In this document: in pieces, positions 26,864-36,108 of the stretch
Layout: each line of letters starts with the position of its first letter
Position numbering within the stretch: position 1 is the first letter of the stretch
Source: Lachnotalea glycerini
Lineage (GTDB): Bacteria > Bacillota > Clostridia > Lachnospirales > Lachnospiraceae
Direction of reading: 5' to 3'
Length of the DNA: 64,000 nt
NCBI RefSeq assembly: GCF_003201285.1
Contig: NZ_QICS01000001.1
Span: 24,678-88,677 of the forward strand
Position numbers and translations under genes: made by a program
Notes under the pieces: model-generated
What the model was told of the DNA's origin: nothing
What the model saw: only the letters and a program-made list of their open reading frames with translations
The model's database searches: none

Positions 26864-27052
26864 TTAAGCACGAACTACTAAGCCTGACTTTAAACAAGAA
26901 GTACACACGTACATTTTCTTAACGCCACCATTACTTAAATTAACTCTAACTGATTTTACGTTAGATTTCCACATTTTACTTGTTTTTCTATGAGAATGAC
27001 TCACGTTGTTTCCGAAGTGAGCACCTTTTCCACAAATTGAACATTTTGCCAT
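26864..27052 (-). CDS. rpmB: Ribosomal protein L28
   Basis: L28 is a 62-residue component of the large ribosomal subunit. The sequence MAKCSICGKG, VSHSHRKT, KMWKSNVKSVRV and CTSCLKSGLV is typical. Two Cys-x2-Cys pairs (near residues 4-7 and 51-54) mark it as the zinc-binding form. AAGGAGGTG precedes the ATG. It is divergent from yloU/yloV, the same neighbourhood as in Bacillus subtilis. Confidence 0.97.
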   Translation of the reverse strand: MAKCSICGKGAHFGNNVSHSHRKTSKMWKSNVKSVRVNLSNGGVKKMYVCTSCLKSGLVVRA

Positions 27053-27087
27053 ATTAGCACCTCCTTATATAAAATCATAACAAAACT

Positions 27088-27116
27088 ATTTTATCAGATA
27101 AGGATATACTTTGCAA
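27088..27116 (-). promoter_or_regulatory. Promoter of rpmB
   Basis: On the minus strand TTGCAA (27111-27116) and TAAAAT (27088-27093) are separated by 17 bases, about 35 bases before the start codon. Confidence 0.5.
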
Positions 27117-27331
27117 GTGTTAAATTAAAATTATCGAAATTGTACTAATTTTTTATAAATACAAAAAACATATTTCATTTTTGTAAAAAAAAGGTTATAA
27201 TATCAATATCCTATTGCTATTTTAGCAATTCTAAGTTATGGTAATATCTGTGATTTCTTCATAGAATATAAGAACGGATTGTTATAGTTAATAATTCGTA
27301 ACTCGGATTGAAAATATAAATGGAGGTAGTA

Positions 27332-27691
27332 ATGATGAAAGGACGCATGAATAATAGTTATGGCGAAGTGCTTATAGATACAGAAGTAATTGCAAACTAT
27401 GCAGGTTCAACGGCTGTCGAGTGTTTTGGAATTGTGGGAATGGCAGCGGTGAATGTGAAAGATGGTTTAGTTAAGCTGTTGAGAAGAGATAGTTTGACAC
27501 ATGGGATAACAGTGGATATTCTTGAGAATAAATTAATTTTAAATTTTCATGTTATTGTTGCATATGGAGTCAGCATATCAACAGTATCAGATAATCTAGT
27601 GAGTAGCGTAAAATACAAGGTTGAAGAATTTACTGGTATGGAAGTAGATAAAATAAATATCTTTGTAGAAGGCGTTCGTGTAATAGATTAA
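27332..27691 (+). CDS. Asp23/Gls24 family protein (YloU-like)
   Basis: The protein has about 119 residues and consists of a single Asp23 (alkaline shock protein) domain: GEVLIDTEVIANYAGSTAVE, then VSISTVSDNLVSSVKYKVEE and INIFVEGVRVI. Asp23-like proteins associate with the membrane and cell envelope. The position before a FakA-like gene matches yloU-yloV of Bacillus subtilis. GGAGG lies before two adjacent ATG codons (27332 and 27335), and either could be used. Confidence 0.92.
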   Translation: MMKGRMNNSYGEVLIDTEVIANYAGSTAVECFGIVGMAAVNVKDGLVKLLRRDSLTHGITVDILENKLILNFHVIVAYGVSISTVSDNLVSSVKYKVEEFTGMEVDKINIFVEGVRVID

Positions 27692-27709
27692 TTTAAGGAG
27701 GAACTTATT

Positions 27710-29374
27710 GTGACAATTAACAGAATAGATGCCGAAATGCTATCAAAGATGTTTTTGGCAGGCGCAAAGAATATAGAGGCTAAGAAGGAATGGATTAATG
27801 AGTTGAATGTATTTCCGGTTCCTGATGGGGATACAGGTACTAATATGTCGTTGACAATTATGGCAGCCGCAAGAGAGGTGAGTACACTTAATAATCCATC
27901 AATGGCAGAATTGGCAAAGGCTATTTCTTCTGGTTCATTAAGAGGCGCCAGAGGTAATTCGGGAGTTATTCTTTCACAGCTTTTCAGGGGGTTCACTAAG
28001 GTAATTAAGGAATATGATGAAATAGATAAATTTACTATTACAAATGCTTTTTCTAAGGCTGTAGAAACTGCTTATAAAGCGGTTATGAAGCCAAAAGAGG
28101 GAACAATTTTAACCGTTGCTAAGGGGATGGCAGATAAATGCGTAGAAATTGTAGATGAAGTTGAGGATTTAGAAGAATTTATAAGACAGGTAATTGAACA
28201 TGGAGATTATATACTCAGCCAGACACCTGAAATGCTACCTGTTCTTAAACAGGCAGGAGTTGTTGATTCGGGTGGACAAGGCTTAATGCAGGTTTTAAAA
28301 GGTGGATTTGATGCATTTCTTGGAAAAGAAGTTGATTTGTCCATACAAGGTTCTAACCATTTTGTTATCAATAAGAGTTCGGCAACTGTGGAAGAGACAG
28401 CAGATATTAAATTTGGTTATTGCACAGAATTTATTGTTATGCTTAATAAAGAATATACCATGGATACGGAGCATGAATTTAAAGAATTTTTAGGTTCCAT
28501 TGGAGATTCATTAGTTGTAGTATCAGATGAAGATATCGTTAAGGTTCATGTACATACGAATGATCCTGGTTTAGCGATACAAAAAGGCTTAACATATGGT
28601 TCTCTAACCAGTATGAAAATAGATAATATGCGTGAGGAACATCATGAGAGATTAATTAAGGATGCCGAAAAGCTTGCCAAGATTCAGGCTCAGGAAATGG
28701 AGAAGACACCTAAAAAAGAGGTGGGCTTTATTGCAGTTTCGATTGGGCAAGGAATCAATGAGATTTTTCAGGAATTAGGAGTTGACTATCTGATTGAAGG
28801 TGGGCAGACGATGAATCCGAGTACCGAGGATATGTTGAATGCAATTGATAAAGTAAACGCAGATAATATATTTATATTACCCAATAATAAAAATATTATT
28901 TTGGCGGCAAATCAGGCGAAAGAATTGATAGAGGATAAAAATATAATTGTTATTCCAACTAAAACAGTACCGCAAGGTATTACTGCGGTCATTAATTACG
29001 TTTTGGATAAATCGGTGGAAGATAATGAAAAAAGTATGCTTGAAGAGATAGCTAGAGTTAAAACAGGTCAGGTAACTTATGCGGTTAGAGATACAAATAT
29101 AGATGGTAAAGAAATCAAAGAAAACGATATTATGGGAATAGGGGATCATTCTATTCTTACGGTAGGCCGTGCAGTTGAAAAAGTTACCAAAGATATGTTG
29201 AAAGAATTAGTGGATGATGAGTCTGAGTTAATCAGTATTTATTATGGTGAAGATATTTCAGAAGATATTGCAAACAAGTTGGCAGAAGAAATTACAAACG
29301 AATATAAGAATTGTGAAGTAGAAATTCATTTCGGCGGTCAGCCAATTTATTATTATATTGTTTCTGTCGAATAG
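27710..29374 (+). CDS. FakA-like kinase (YloV family, DAK2 domain)
   Basis: The 554-residue protein has an N-terminal DhaL/DAK2 ATP-binding domain with NVFPVPDGDTGTNM at about 30-43 and RGARGNSGVILSQ near 78, a middle region, and a C-terminal DegV-like module (GFIAVSIGQGINEIF, GGQTMNPSTEDML). In Staphylococcus the family member FakA phosphorylates fatty acids bound to FakB. A FakB gene is not in the window. The start is GTG with AGGAGGA upstream, 18 bases after the Asp23 gene, which implies cotranscription. Confidence 0.93.
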   Translation: MTINRIDAEMLSKMFLAGAKNIEAKKEWINELNVFPVPDGDTGTNMSLTIMAAAREVSTLNNPSMAELAKAISSGSLRGARGNSGVILSQLFRGFTKVIKEYDEIDKFTITNAFSKAVETAYKAVMKPKEGTILTVAKGMADKCVEIVDEVEDLEEFIRQVIEHGDYILSQTPEMLPVLKQAGVVDSGGQGLMQVLKGGFDAFLGKEVDLSIQGSNHFVINKSSATVEETADIKFGYCTEFIVMLNKEYTMDTEHEFKEFLGSIGDSLVVVSDEDIVKVHVHTNDPGLAIQKGLTYGSLTSMKIDNMREEHHERLIKDAEKLAKIQAQEMEKTPKKEVGFIAVSIGQGINEIFQELGVDYLIEGGQTMNPSTEDMLNAIDKVNADNIFILPNNKNIILAANQAKELIEDKNIIVIPTKTVPQGITAVINYVLDKSVEDNEKSMLEEIARVKTGQVTYAVRDTNIDGKEIKENDIMGIGDHSILTVGRAVEKVTKDMLKELVDDESELISIYYGEDISEDIANKLAEEITNEYKNCEVEIHFGGQPIYYYIVSVE

Positions 29375-29437
29375 CAATAGATTATACATTTAAAGTGAAG
29401 AGACATTTAAGTGAGAAGCTTGAGTGAAAGGCAAATA

Positions 29438-29469
29438 AAGAGAGAATCCGTTTTTAGATTCTCTCTTTT
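29438..29469 (+). terminator. Terminator after the yloV-like gene
   Basis: AAAGAGAGAATC (from 29438) and GATTCTCTCTTT form a perfect 12-bp stem with a short T-rich loop, followed by TTGTC. Confidence 0.88.
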
Positions 29470-29583
29470 GTCAATTAGAAAATATGATACGCTTCTTGTA
29501 TTATGAATGCTGAATCGTTATAAATCTTGTTACTATAATAACTAATAATACGAATAAAATGAAATCAATAGGGTGTATGGACA

Positions 29584-31641
29584 ATGGATCAAGATTCTTT
29601 AATTATTAATTTAAAAGGTGTCGGTGAAAAAACAAGTGCTTTATTTCATAAAATAGGTATTGATACGGTAGAAGATTTAATATCATACTATCCTAGAGAT
29701 TATGATGTTTATAAGGAACCGGTTTTAATCTCTGGGATAAAGTCAGATGAAACAGTGGCAGTAGAAGGGATTATAATTAAAAATATAGAAATAAAGAAGA
29801 TTCGTTCACTTACAATTGTTACAACGGCAATAAAGGATGAAAGCGGAGCATTAAATATTACGTGGTACAATATGCCCTTTTTAAAAAATGCAATAAAGCA
29901 GGGAAGCCACTTGATTTTAAGAGGAAGAATTAATAACAAAAATGGAAGATTAACAATGGAGCAGCCTCAAATATTTCAATTGGAGGAATACAAAAGTGTT
30001 TTAAAAGTCATGCAGCCAAAATATAGTCTGATTGCAGGAATTACTAATCATACAATTACCAAAGCTGTAAGGCAGGCAATGGAGCAAAACATAACAGTTG
30101 TAGAGTATTTACCAAAATATATAAGGAAACAGTTTCATTTAGCCGAATATAATTTTGCAGTTGAAAATATTCACTTTCCTAATAATATGGAAGATTTGAT
30201 TATAGCAAGAAATCGCTTGGTTTTTGATGAATTTTTCTTATTTATTTTGGCGATAAGACAATTAAAAGAAAAGAAAGAGGCAGCAATTAATCATTTTGAG
30301 TTATTTAAAGTATCAGACACGCAGAAACTGATTCAAATGCTGCCATATCGGCTTACTAATGCTCAATTAAAGGTCTGGGATGAAATCGAACAAGATCTAA
30401 TAGGTGAAACAGTGATGAACCGTCTGGTGCAGGGAGATGTAGGCTCAGGTAAAACAATTATTGCGATACTGGGTATTCTTATGGTCATAAGCTGCGGCTA
30501 TCAAGGGGCGTTTATGGTGCCTACAGAGGTGCTTGCAAAGCAACAGTATAATTCAATAACAGAGCTTTTTATGCTCTATCAATTTCCATATAAAGCGGTA
30601 TTGCTAACCGGATCAATGACAGCAAAAGAAAAAAGAGAGGTATATCGGCAAATTGAAAAAGGGGAGGCACAGGTTATCGTTGGCACACACGCGCTGATTC
30701 AGGAAAAGGTTCAATATAAGAACTTAGCGTTAGTGGTGACCGACGAACAGCATCGATTTGGCGTAAGGCAAAGGGAAACATTGTCAAAGAAAGGACAAGA
30801 TCCACATGTCCTTGTTATGAGTGCTACTCCGATACCAAGAACTCTTGCTATTATATTATATGGGGATTTGGATGTTTCGGTTATTGATGAGCTTCCGGCT
30901 GAAAGGCAAGTTATTAAAAATTGTGTAGTAAATAGTGGTTACCGGCAAACTGCTTATCAGTTTATAAAAAAAGAAGTGGAAAGCGGTCGTCAGGCCTATA
31001 TTATATGCCCTATGGTAGAAGAAAGTGAGAATATTGAAGTAGAAAATGTTGTGGAATATGCCCAGCTTTTAAAAACTCAACTGCCCGCAAATATTCGGAT
31101 AGAGTATTTACATGGGAAAATGAAAGCAAAAGATAAAAATAATATTATGGAGCAATTCGGGGCTAATGAAATACAGGTGCTTGTCAGTACTACTGTAGTT
31201 GAGGTAGGAGTAAATGTAGTAAATGCAACTGTCATGATGATTGAAAATGCTGAACGCTTTGGACTGGCTCAGCTTCATCAGCTAAGAGGGCGTGTCGGTC
31301 GAGGAAAGCACCAGTCTTATTGCATTTTAGTGAACGGTTCCGACAGTAAAGCTTCTAAGAAAAGATTAGAGATTTTAAATAAGTCGAATGACGGCTTTTT
31401 TATTGCAAGTGAAGATTTAAAACTTAGAGGACCTGGCGATTTATTTGGAATCCGGCAGAGTGGATTACTTGAATTTAAAATAGGAGATGTATTTACAGAT
31501 GCATCTGTATTGCAAAATGCAAGTGAAGCCGCCACTGTCATTTTAGACAAGGATAGAAATCTGGAAATGCCTGAAAACAAGCGGCTACGGGAAAAGATTG
31601 ATCAATATATGAAGCTTGGACTTAGCAATCTAAGTCTGTAA
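29584..31641 (+). CDS. recG: ATP-dependent DNA helicase RecG
   Basis: RecG remodels stalled replication forks and branch-migrates Holliday junctions. The 685-residue protein has an N-terminal wedge/OB domain and the SF2 helicase motifs: GDVGSGKT near 284 (Walker A), DEQHRFGVRQR near 386 (motif II, DEQH), SATPIPRTLA near 413, TTVVEVGVNVVNAT and QLRGRVGRG (motif VI). The C-terminal region has the usual LRGPGDLFGIRQSG. The ribosome binding site is weak. The gene precedes parE/parC; recG after yloV is also the Bacillus order. Confidence 0.97.
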   Translation: MDQDSLIINLKGVGEKTSALFHKIGIDTVEDLISYYPRDYDVYKEPVLISGIKSDETVAVEGIIIKNIEIKKIRSLTIVTTAIKDESGALNITWYNMPFLKNAIKQGSHLILRGRINNKNGRLTMEQPQIFQLEEYKSVLKVMQPKYSLIAGITNHTITKAVRQAMEQNITVVEYLPKYIRKQFHLAEYNFAVENIHFPNNMEDLIIARNRLVFDEFFLFILAIRQLKEKKEAAINHFELFKVSDTQKLIQMLPYRLTNAQLKVWDEIEQDLIGETVMNRLVQGDVGSGKTIIAILGILMVISCGYQGAFMVPTEVLAKQQYNSITELFMLYQFPYKAVLLTGSMTAKEKREVYRQIEKGEAQVIVGTHALIQEKVQYKNLALVVTDEQHRFGVRQRETLSKKGQDPHVLVMSATPIPRTLAIILYGDLDVSVIDELPAERQVIKNCVVNSGYRQTAYQFIKKEVESGRQAYIICPMVEESENIEVENVVEYAQLLKTQLPANIRIEYLHGKMKAKDKNNIMEQFGANEIQVLVSTTVVEVGVNVVNATVMMIENAERFGLAQLHQLRGRVGRGKHQSYCILVNGSDSKASKKRLEILNKSNDGFFIASEDLKLRGPGDLFGIRQSGLLEFKIGDVFTDASVLQNASEAATVILDKDRNLEMPENKRLREKIDQYMKLGLSNLSL

Positions 31642-31689
31642 AACTTTTGAAAATGAATAAAATTATTCAGGGTATGAGAGGAAGAAAAG

Positions 31690-33612
31690 ATGGCAAAGCA
31701 AGTAAAATATGATGCTTCAAGTATTTCTGTATTGGAAGGGCTTGAGGCAGTAAGAAAAAGACCTGGTATGTACATTGGAAGTGTGTCTAGAAAAGGTTTG
31801 AATCATCTGGTATATGAAATTGTAGATAATTCAGTGGATGAGCATTTGGCAGGTTATTGTGATAAAATTACTGTTATTTTAGAGCAAGATGGCTCTGCCA
31901 CTATTTCTGATAATGGACGAGGTATTCCGGTAGGAATGCATGAAAAGGGAGTATCTGCTGAGCGAATTGTATTTACAACATTGCATGCAGGCGGTAAGTT
32001 TGATGACTCTGTTTATAAAACGAGTGGGGGACTTCATGGTGTTGGATCTTCTGTAGTCAATGCACTGTCTGCTTATTTAGATATACAGATTAGCAGAGAA
32101 GGTTATATTCACCATGACCGATATGAAAGAGGGATACCGGCATTAGAGCTGGACAATGGTCTTTTGCCTATACTTGGTAAGACAAAAGAAACCGGTACAA
32201 TGATCAATTTTTTACCGGATGATACAATATTTGAAAAGACAAGATTTCAGGCAAGTGAGGTGAAAAGTAGATTACATGAGACTGCTTATCTGAATCCGAC
32301 ACTTACGATAATATTTGAAGACAGGCGTGGTGAAGAAAAAGAGTATATTGAATATCACGAACCAGATGGAATTATTGGTTTTGTGCTTGATCTGAATAAA
32401 AATAAAGAACAGGTGCATGATCCGATTTATTTTAAGGGTGAAATGGAAGGAATTACAGTGGAAGGAGCTGTACAGTTTGTTAATGAATTTCACGAAAACG
32501 TACTTGGATTTTGTAATAATATATATAATGCAGAGGGCGGCACGCATTTGACCGGCTTTAAGACAGTTTTTACAAGTGTAATGAATTCCTATGCAAGAGA
32601 GCTTGGAGTGTTAAAGGAAAAGGATGCAAATTTTACAGGAGTAGACATTCGAAATGGAATGACGGCAGTGATATCCATTAAGCATCCAGCGCCTCGATTT
32701 GAAGGGCAGACAAAGACGAAACTTGATAACCAAGATGCACTTAAAGCGACGAGCAAGGTATCAGGAGAGGAACTTTCACGCTATTTAGACAAGAATTTAG
32801 ATACTTTAAAGGCAATTCTTTCCTGTGCAGAAAAAGCAGCGAAGATTCGAAAAGCAGAGGAAAAGGCGAAAACCAATCTTTTAACCAGACAAAAATATTC
32901 CTTTGATTCCAATGGAAAACTTGCGAATTGTGAAAGCAGGGAGTCAGACAAATGCGAAATATTTATAGTGGAAGGAGATTCTGCTGGAGGTTCTGCAAAA
33001 ACAGCCAGAGATAGAAATTATCAGGCGATTCTTCCGATTCGTGGAAAAATTTTGAATGTAGAGAAGGCAAGTATTGATAAAGTGTTGGCAAATGCAGAAA
33101 TTAAGACAATGATAAACGCTTTTGGTTGTGGCTTCTCAGAAGGTTATGGAAATGATTTTGATATTACAAAATTAAAATATAATAAAATTGTAATCATGGC
33201 GGATGCGGATGTAGATGGTGCACATATTTGTACCTTGTTATTAACGTTATTTTATCGCTTTATGCCACAATTGATCTATGAGGGTCATGTCTATATTGCT
33301 ATGCCTCCTTTATATAAAGCAATGCCATTAAAAGGACAAGAAGAATATCTATATGATGACAAAGCTCTGGAAAAATACAAAAAAAAGCATAAAGGATCCT
33401 TTACCTTACAAAGATACAAGGGTCTTGGAGAGATGGATGCAGAGCAATTATGGGAAACGACACTAAATCCTAAAACAAGAAAGCTAAAGCTTGTAGAAAT
33501 AGAAGATGCAAGAATGGCATCCGAAGTAACAGAAATGCTGATGGGAAGTGAAGTTCCCCCTAGAAAAGCATTCATATATGAATATGCACAAACAGCAGAA
33601 TTAGATATATAA
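31690..33612 (+). CDS. parE: Type II DNA topoisomerase subunit B (ParE/GyrB-like)
   Basis: The 640-residue protein has the GHKL ATPase (NSVDEHLAG, DNGRGIPVG, GGLHGVGSSVVNALS), a transducer domain and the TOPRIM region (EGDSAGGSAK, PIRGKILNVEKA, ADADVDGAH). It forms the ATP-driven half of a heterotetramer with the product of the next gene. I call it ParE because gyrB-gyrA normally lie near dnaA-recF, while this pair follows recG and the partner resembles ParC in size and C-terminus. The usual GGTHE motif reads GGTHLTGF here. GyrB of a second gyrase is possible. GAGGAAG precedes the ATG. Confidence 0.82.
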   Translation: MAKQVKYDASSISVLEGLEAVRKRPGMYIGSVSRKGLNHLVYEIVDNSVDEHLAGYCDKITVILEQDGSATISDNGRGIPVGMHEKGVSAERIVFTTLHAGGKFDDSVYKTSGGLHGVGSSVVNALSAYLDIQISREGYIHHDRYERGIPALELDNGLLPILGKTKETGTMINFLPDDTIFEKTRFQASEVKSRLHETAYLNPTLTIIFEDRRGEEKEYIEYHEPDGIIGFVLDLNKNKEQVHDPIYFKGEMEGITVEGAVQFVNEFHENVLGFCNNIYNAEGGTHLTGFKTVFTSVMNSYARELGVLKEKDANFTGVDIRNGMTAVISIKHPAPRFEGQTKTKLDNQDALKATSKVSGEELSRYLDKNLDTLKAILSCAEKAAKIRKAEEKAKTNLLTRQKYSFDSNGKLANCESRESDKCEIFIVEGDSAGGSAKTARDRNYQAILPIRGKILNVEKASIDKVLANAEIKTMINAFGCGFSEGYGNDFDITKLKYNKIVIMADADVDGAHICTLLLTLFYRFMPQLIYEGHVYIAMPPLYKAMPLKGQEEYLYDDKALEKYKKKHKGSFTLQRYKGLGEMDAEQLWETTLNPKTRKLKLVEIEDARMASEVTEMLMGSEVPPRKAFIYEYAQTAELDI

Positions 33613-33635
33613 AAGAGCGGAGGAAATTTAGTATT

Positions 33636-35873
33636 ATGGAAGAACAAATTATAAAAACAGAATATTCTGACGTCATGCAAAAATCATATATCGACTATGC
33701 CATGAGCGTAATTGTTGCAAGAGCATTACCAGATGTCAGAGATGGACTAAAACCGGTACAAAGGCGTACTTTGTATGATATGTATGAACTAGGCATAAAA
33801 TATGATAAACCATATAGAAAATGCGCCCGTATCGTAGGAGATACCATGGGTAAATATCATCCTCATGGTGATTCTTCTATTTATGAATCTCTGGTAGTAA
33901 TGTCGCAGGATTTTAAAAAGGGATTACCGTTAGTTGACGGACATGGTAATTTTGGTTCTATAGAGGGTGATGGTGCGGCTGCAATGCGTTACACAGAGGC
34001 TCGTCTTCAGAAAGTGACGCAAGAGGCCTATTTAGGTGATTTGGATAAGGATGTTGTAGATTTTATTCCTAATTTTGATGAAACGGAAAAAGAACCGGCG
34101 GTTTTACCGGTAAAGATACCTAATTTGTTAATTAATGGTGCAGACGGCATAGCCGTTGGAATGGCAACCAATATTCCTCCTCATAATTTAGGGGAGGTTA
34201 TTGAGGGTGTGCAAGCTTATATATCAAAACCTGATATTACAACCAAGGAGTTGATGAAATATATTAAAGGACCGGATTTTCCCACAGGAGGCCGTGTTGT
34301 GAATAAGGATGAGCTTCTATCCATTTATGAAACCGGGCAGGGAAAGATTAAAATACGAGGCACGGTAAAAACAGAATCTAGTAAAAACGGTAAGGATAAG
34401 CTTATCATAACGGAAATACCATATCCTATGATTGGTGCAAATATAGGCAAATTCCTAAATGATATATGCACTTTGGTTGAAAGCAAAAAGGCAAATGAAA
34501 TCGTTGATATATCTAATCAATCCTCAAAGGACGGAATACGAATTGTATTGGATCTGAGGAAAAATTCAGATGTTGAACATCTTCTTAACATGCTATACAA
34601 AAAGACTAAGCTGGAGGATACCTTTGGGGTAAACATGCTCGCTGTGGCAGATAATAAACCTGAGACAATGGGTCTTAAGGAAATTATTAAGAGAAATGTA
34701 GAATTTCAGATAGAGCTTACAACAAGAAAGTATAAAACGTTATTAGCCAGAGAATTGGATAAAAAAGAAGTACAAGAAGGTCTTATTACAGCCTGTGATG
34801 TCATAGATTTAATTATAGAAATATTAAGAGGAAGTAAAAATATTAAGGACGCTAAGGACTGTCTTATAAATGGAAATACCGCTAATATTAAGTTTAAGAG
34901 TAAGGCTTCTGAAAAAAGTGCAGGCAAACTATGTTTTACCCAAAGGCAGGCAAGCGCTATTTTAGAAATGAGATTATATAAGCTGATAGGTTTAGAAATA
35001 GAAGCTCTTATAAAGGAACATGAAGCTACACTTAAAAATATTGCTCTTTATGAGGATATTCTTAGCAATCGTTCGATCATGCTTAAGGTTATTAAAAAAG
35101 AACTTGAAGCAATTAAAAAAGAATATGCAGTTCCAAGAAAAACAGTGATTGAAAATGCGGCAGAAGCAGTATACGAGGAAAAGAAAATTGAAGAGCAGGA
35201 AGTTATTTTTTTAATGGATCGTTTCGGCTATACGAAAACAATTGATACTGCAGCATTTGAACGAAATAAGGAAGCTGTTTTGAGTGAAAACCGATATGTG
35301 TTTACCTGTATGAATACTGATAAAATATGTATTTTTACAGATAAGGGAATGCTTCACAGTGTAAAAATAATCGATCTGCCATTTGGGAAATTTAGAGATA
35401 AAGGCATTCCCATTGATAATGCGTGTAATTATAACAGTAGTGAAGAAAATCTGATTTACGTAACAAGCTTAGGTAATATCAAAAACAGGCAATTGTTATT
35501 TACTACTAAAATGGGAATGATGAAGCAAGTGGACGCAAATGAATTTGATGTTGCAAAACGCACCATTTCAGCTACAAAACTTAACGAGGAAGATGAGCTG
35601 ATTTCTATTGATATTATGGATGGAAATCAAAATATTGTAATACAAACGTATAAGGGCGTATTCCTTAGATTTATGTCTGAAGAAATTCCACAAAAGAAGC
35701 GAGGCGCAATTGGAGTTAGGGGAATTAAGCTAGGCAAGGATGATTATATTGAAGAAATATATAAATTTTATGAAAACACATCTATTAATATTACGTATAA
35801 GGAAAAAGAAATTTCTTTAAACCGGCTTAAAATAGCAGGTCGCGATACGAAAGGAACGAAAGCCAGGGTATAA
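33636..35873 (+). CDS. parC: Type II DNA topoisomerase subunit A (ParC/GyrA-like)
   Basis: This is the breakage-reunion subunit. The 745-residue protein has [17 protein letters not shown] near 28, the region [13 protein letters not shown] near 75-87 (the position equivalent to GyrA Ser83 is Ser80) and the active-site Tyr119 in [10 protein letters not shown]. The C-terminal domain is shorter than in GyrA and has only a degenerate GyrA box ([11 protein letters not shown] near 692), consistent with topoisomerase IV, which decatenates chromosomes. It follows parE by 23 bases with CGGAGGA before the ATG. Confidence 0.82.
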   Translation: MEEQIIKTEYSDVMQKSYIDYAMSVIVARALPDVRDGLKPVQRRTLYDMYELGIKYDKPYRKCARIVGDTMGKYHPHGDSSIYESLVVMSQDFKKGLPLVDGHGNFGSIEGDGAAAMRYTEARLQKVTQEAYLGDLDKDVVDFIPNFDETEKEPAVLPVKIPNLLINGADGIAVGMATNIPPHNLGEVIEGVQAYISKPDITTKELMKYIKGPDFPTGGRVVNKDELLSIYETGQGKIKIRGTVKTESSKNGKDKLIITEIPYPMIGANIGKFLNDICTLVESKKANEIVDISNQSSKDGIRIVLDLRKNSDVEHLLNMLYKKTKLEDTFGVNMLAVADNKPETMGLKEIIKRNVEFQIELTTRKYKTLLARELDKKEVQEGLITACDVIDLIIEILRGSKNIKDAKDCLINGNTANIKFKSKASEKSAGKLCFTQRQASAILEMRLYKLIGLEIEALIKEHEATLKNIALYEDILSNRSIMLKVIKKELEAIKKEYAVPRKTVIENAAEAVYEEKKIEEQEVIFLMDRFGYTKTIDTAAFERNKEAVLSENRYVFTCMNTDKICIFTDKGMLHSVKIIDLPFGKFRDKGIPIDNACNYNSSEENLIYVTSLGNIKNRQLLFTTKMGMMKQVDANEFDVAKRTISATKLNEEDELISIDIMDGNQNIVIQTYKGVFLRFMSEEIPQKKRGAIGVRGIKLGKDDYIEEIYKFYENTSINITYKEKEISLNRLKIAGRDTKGTKARV

Positions 35874-35897
35874 GGCAGCTATTACTATCTTAATATA

Positions 35898-36070
35898 ATG
35901 ATGTTGGGGTCAAAGATATTTTGCCTTCTGCTGCCTGTGGATTGTTTGGCACGTTATGTTTTCACAATCCTAAAAGTATTTAAAATCAGCCCTATAGGGC
36001 TACTTTCTCATGTTTTGCGGGTTTCAAAGGCATGCTTTTACATGTAAACATGAAACACATGCCTTTGAAC
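35898..36070. repeat. Palindromic intergenic element, copy A
   Basis: The region starts with ATGATGTTGGGGTCAAAG (35898-35915), which is also seen in copy B at 38.2 kb. It ends in a hairpin of TTTCAAAGGCATG (36022-36034) with CATGCCTTTGAA (36058-36069), whose loop holds a CATG-TAAA-CATG palindrome. It may act as the terminator of parC, but the resemblance to copy B suggests a dispersed repeat. Confidence 0.55.
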
Positions 36071-36108
36071 CTAGTAATAGATAATAAAAAAAGGGGATGA
36101 CTGCTGCT

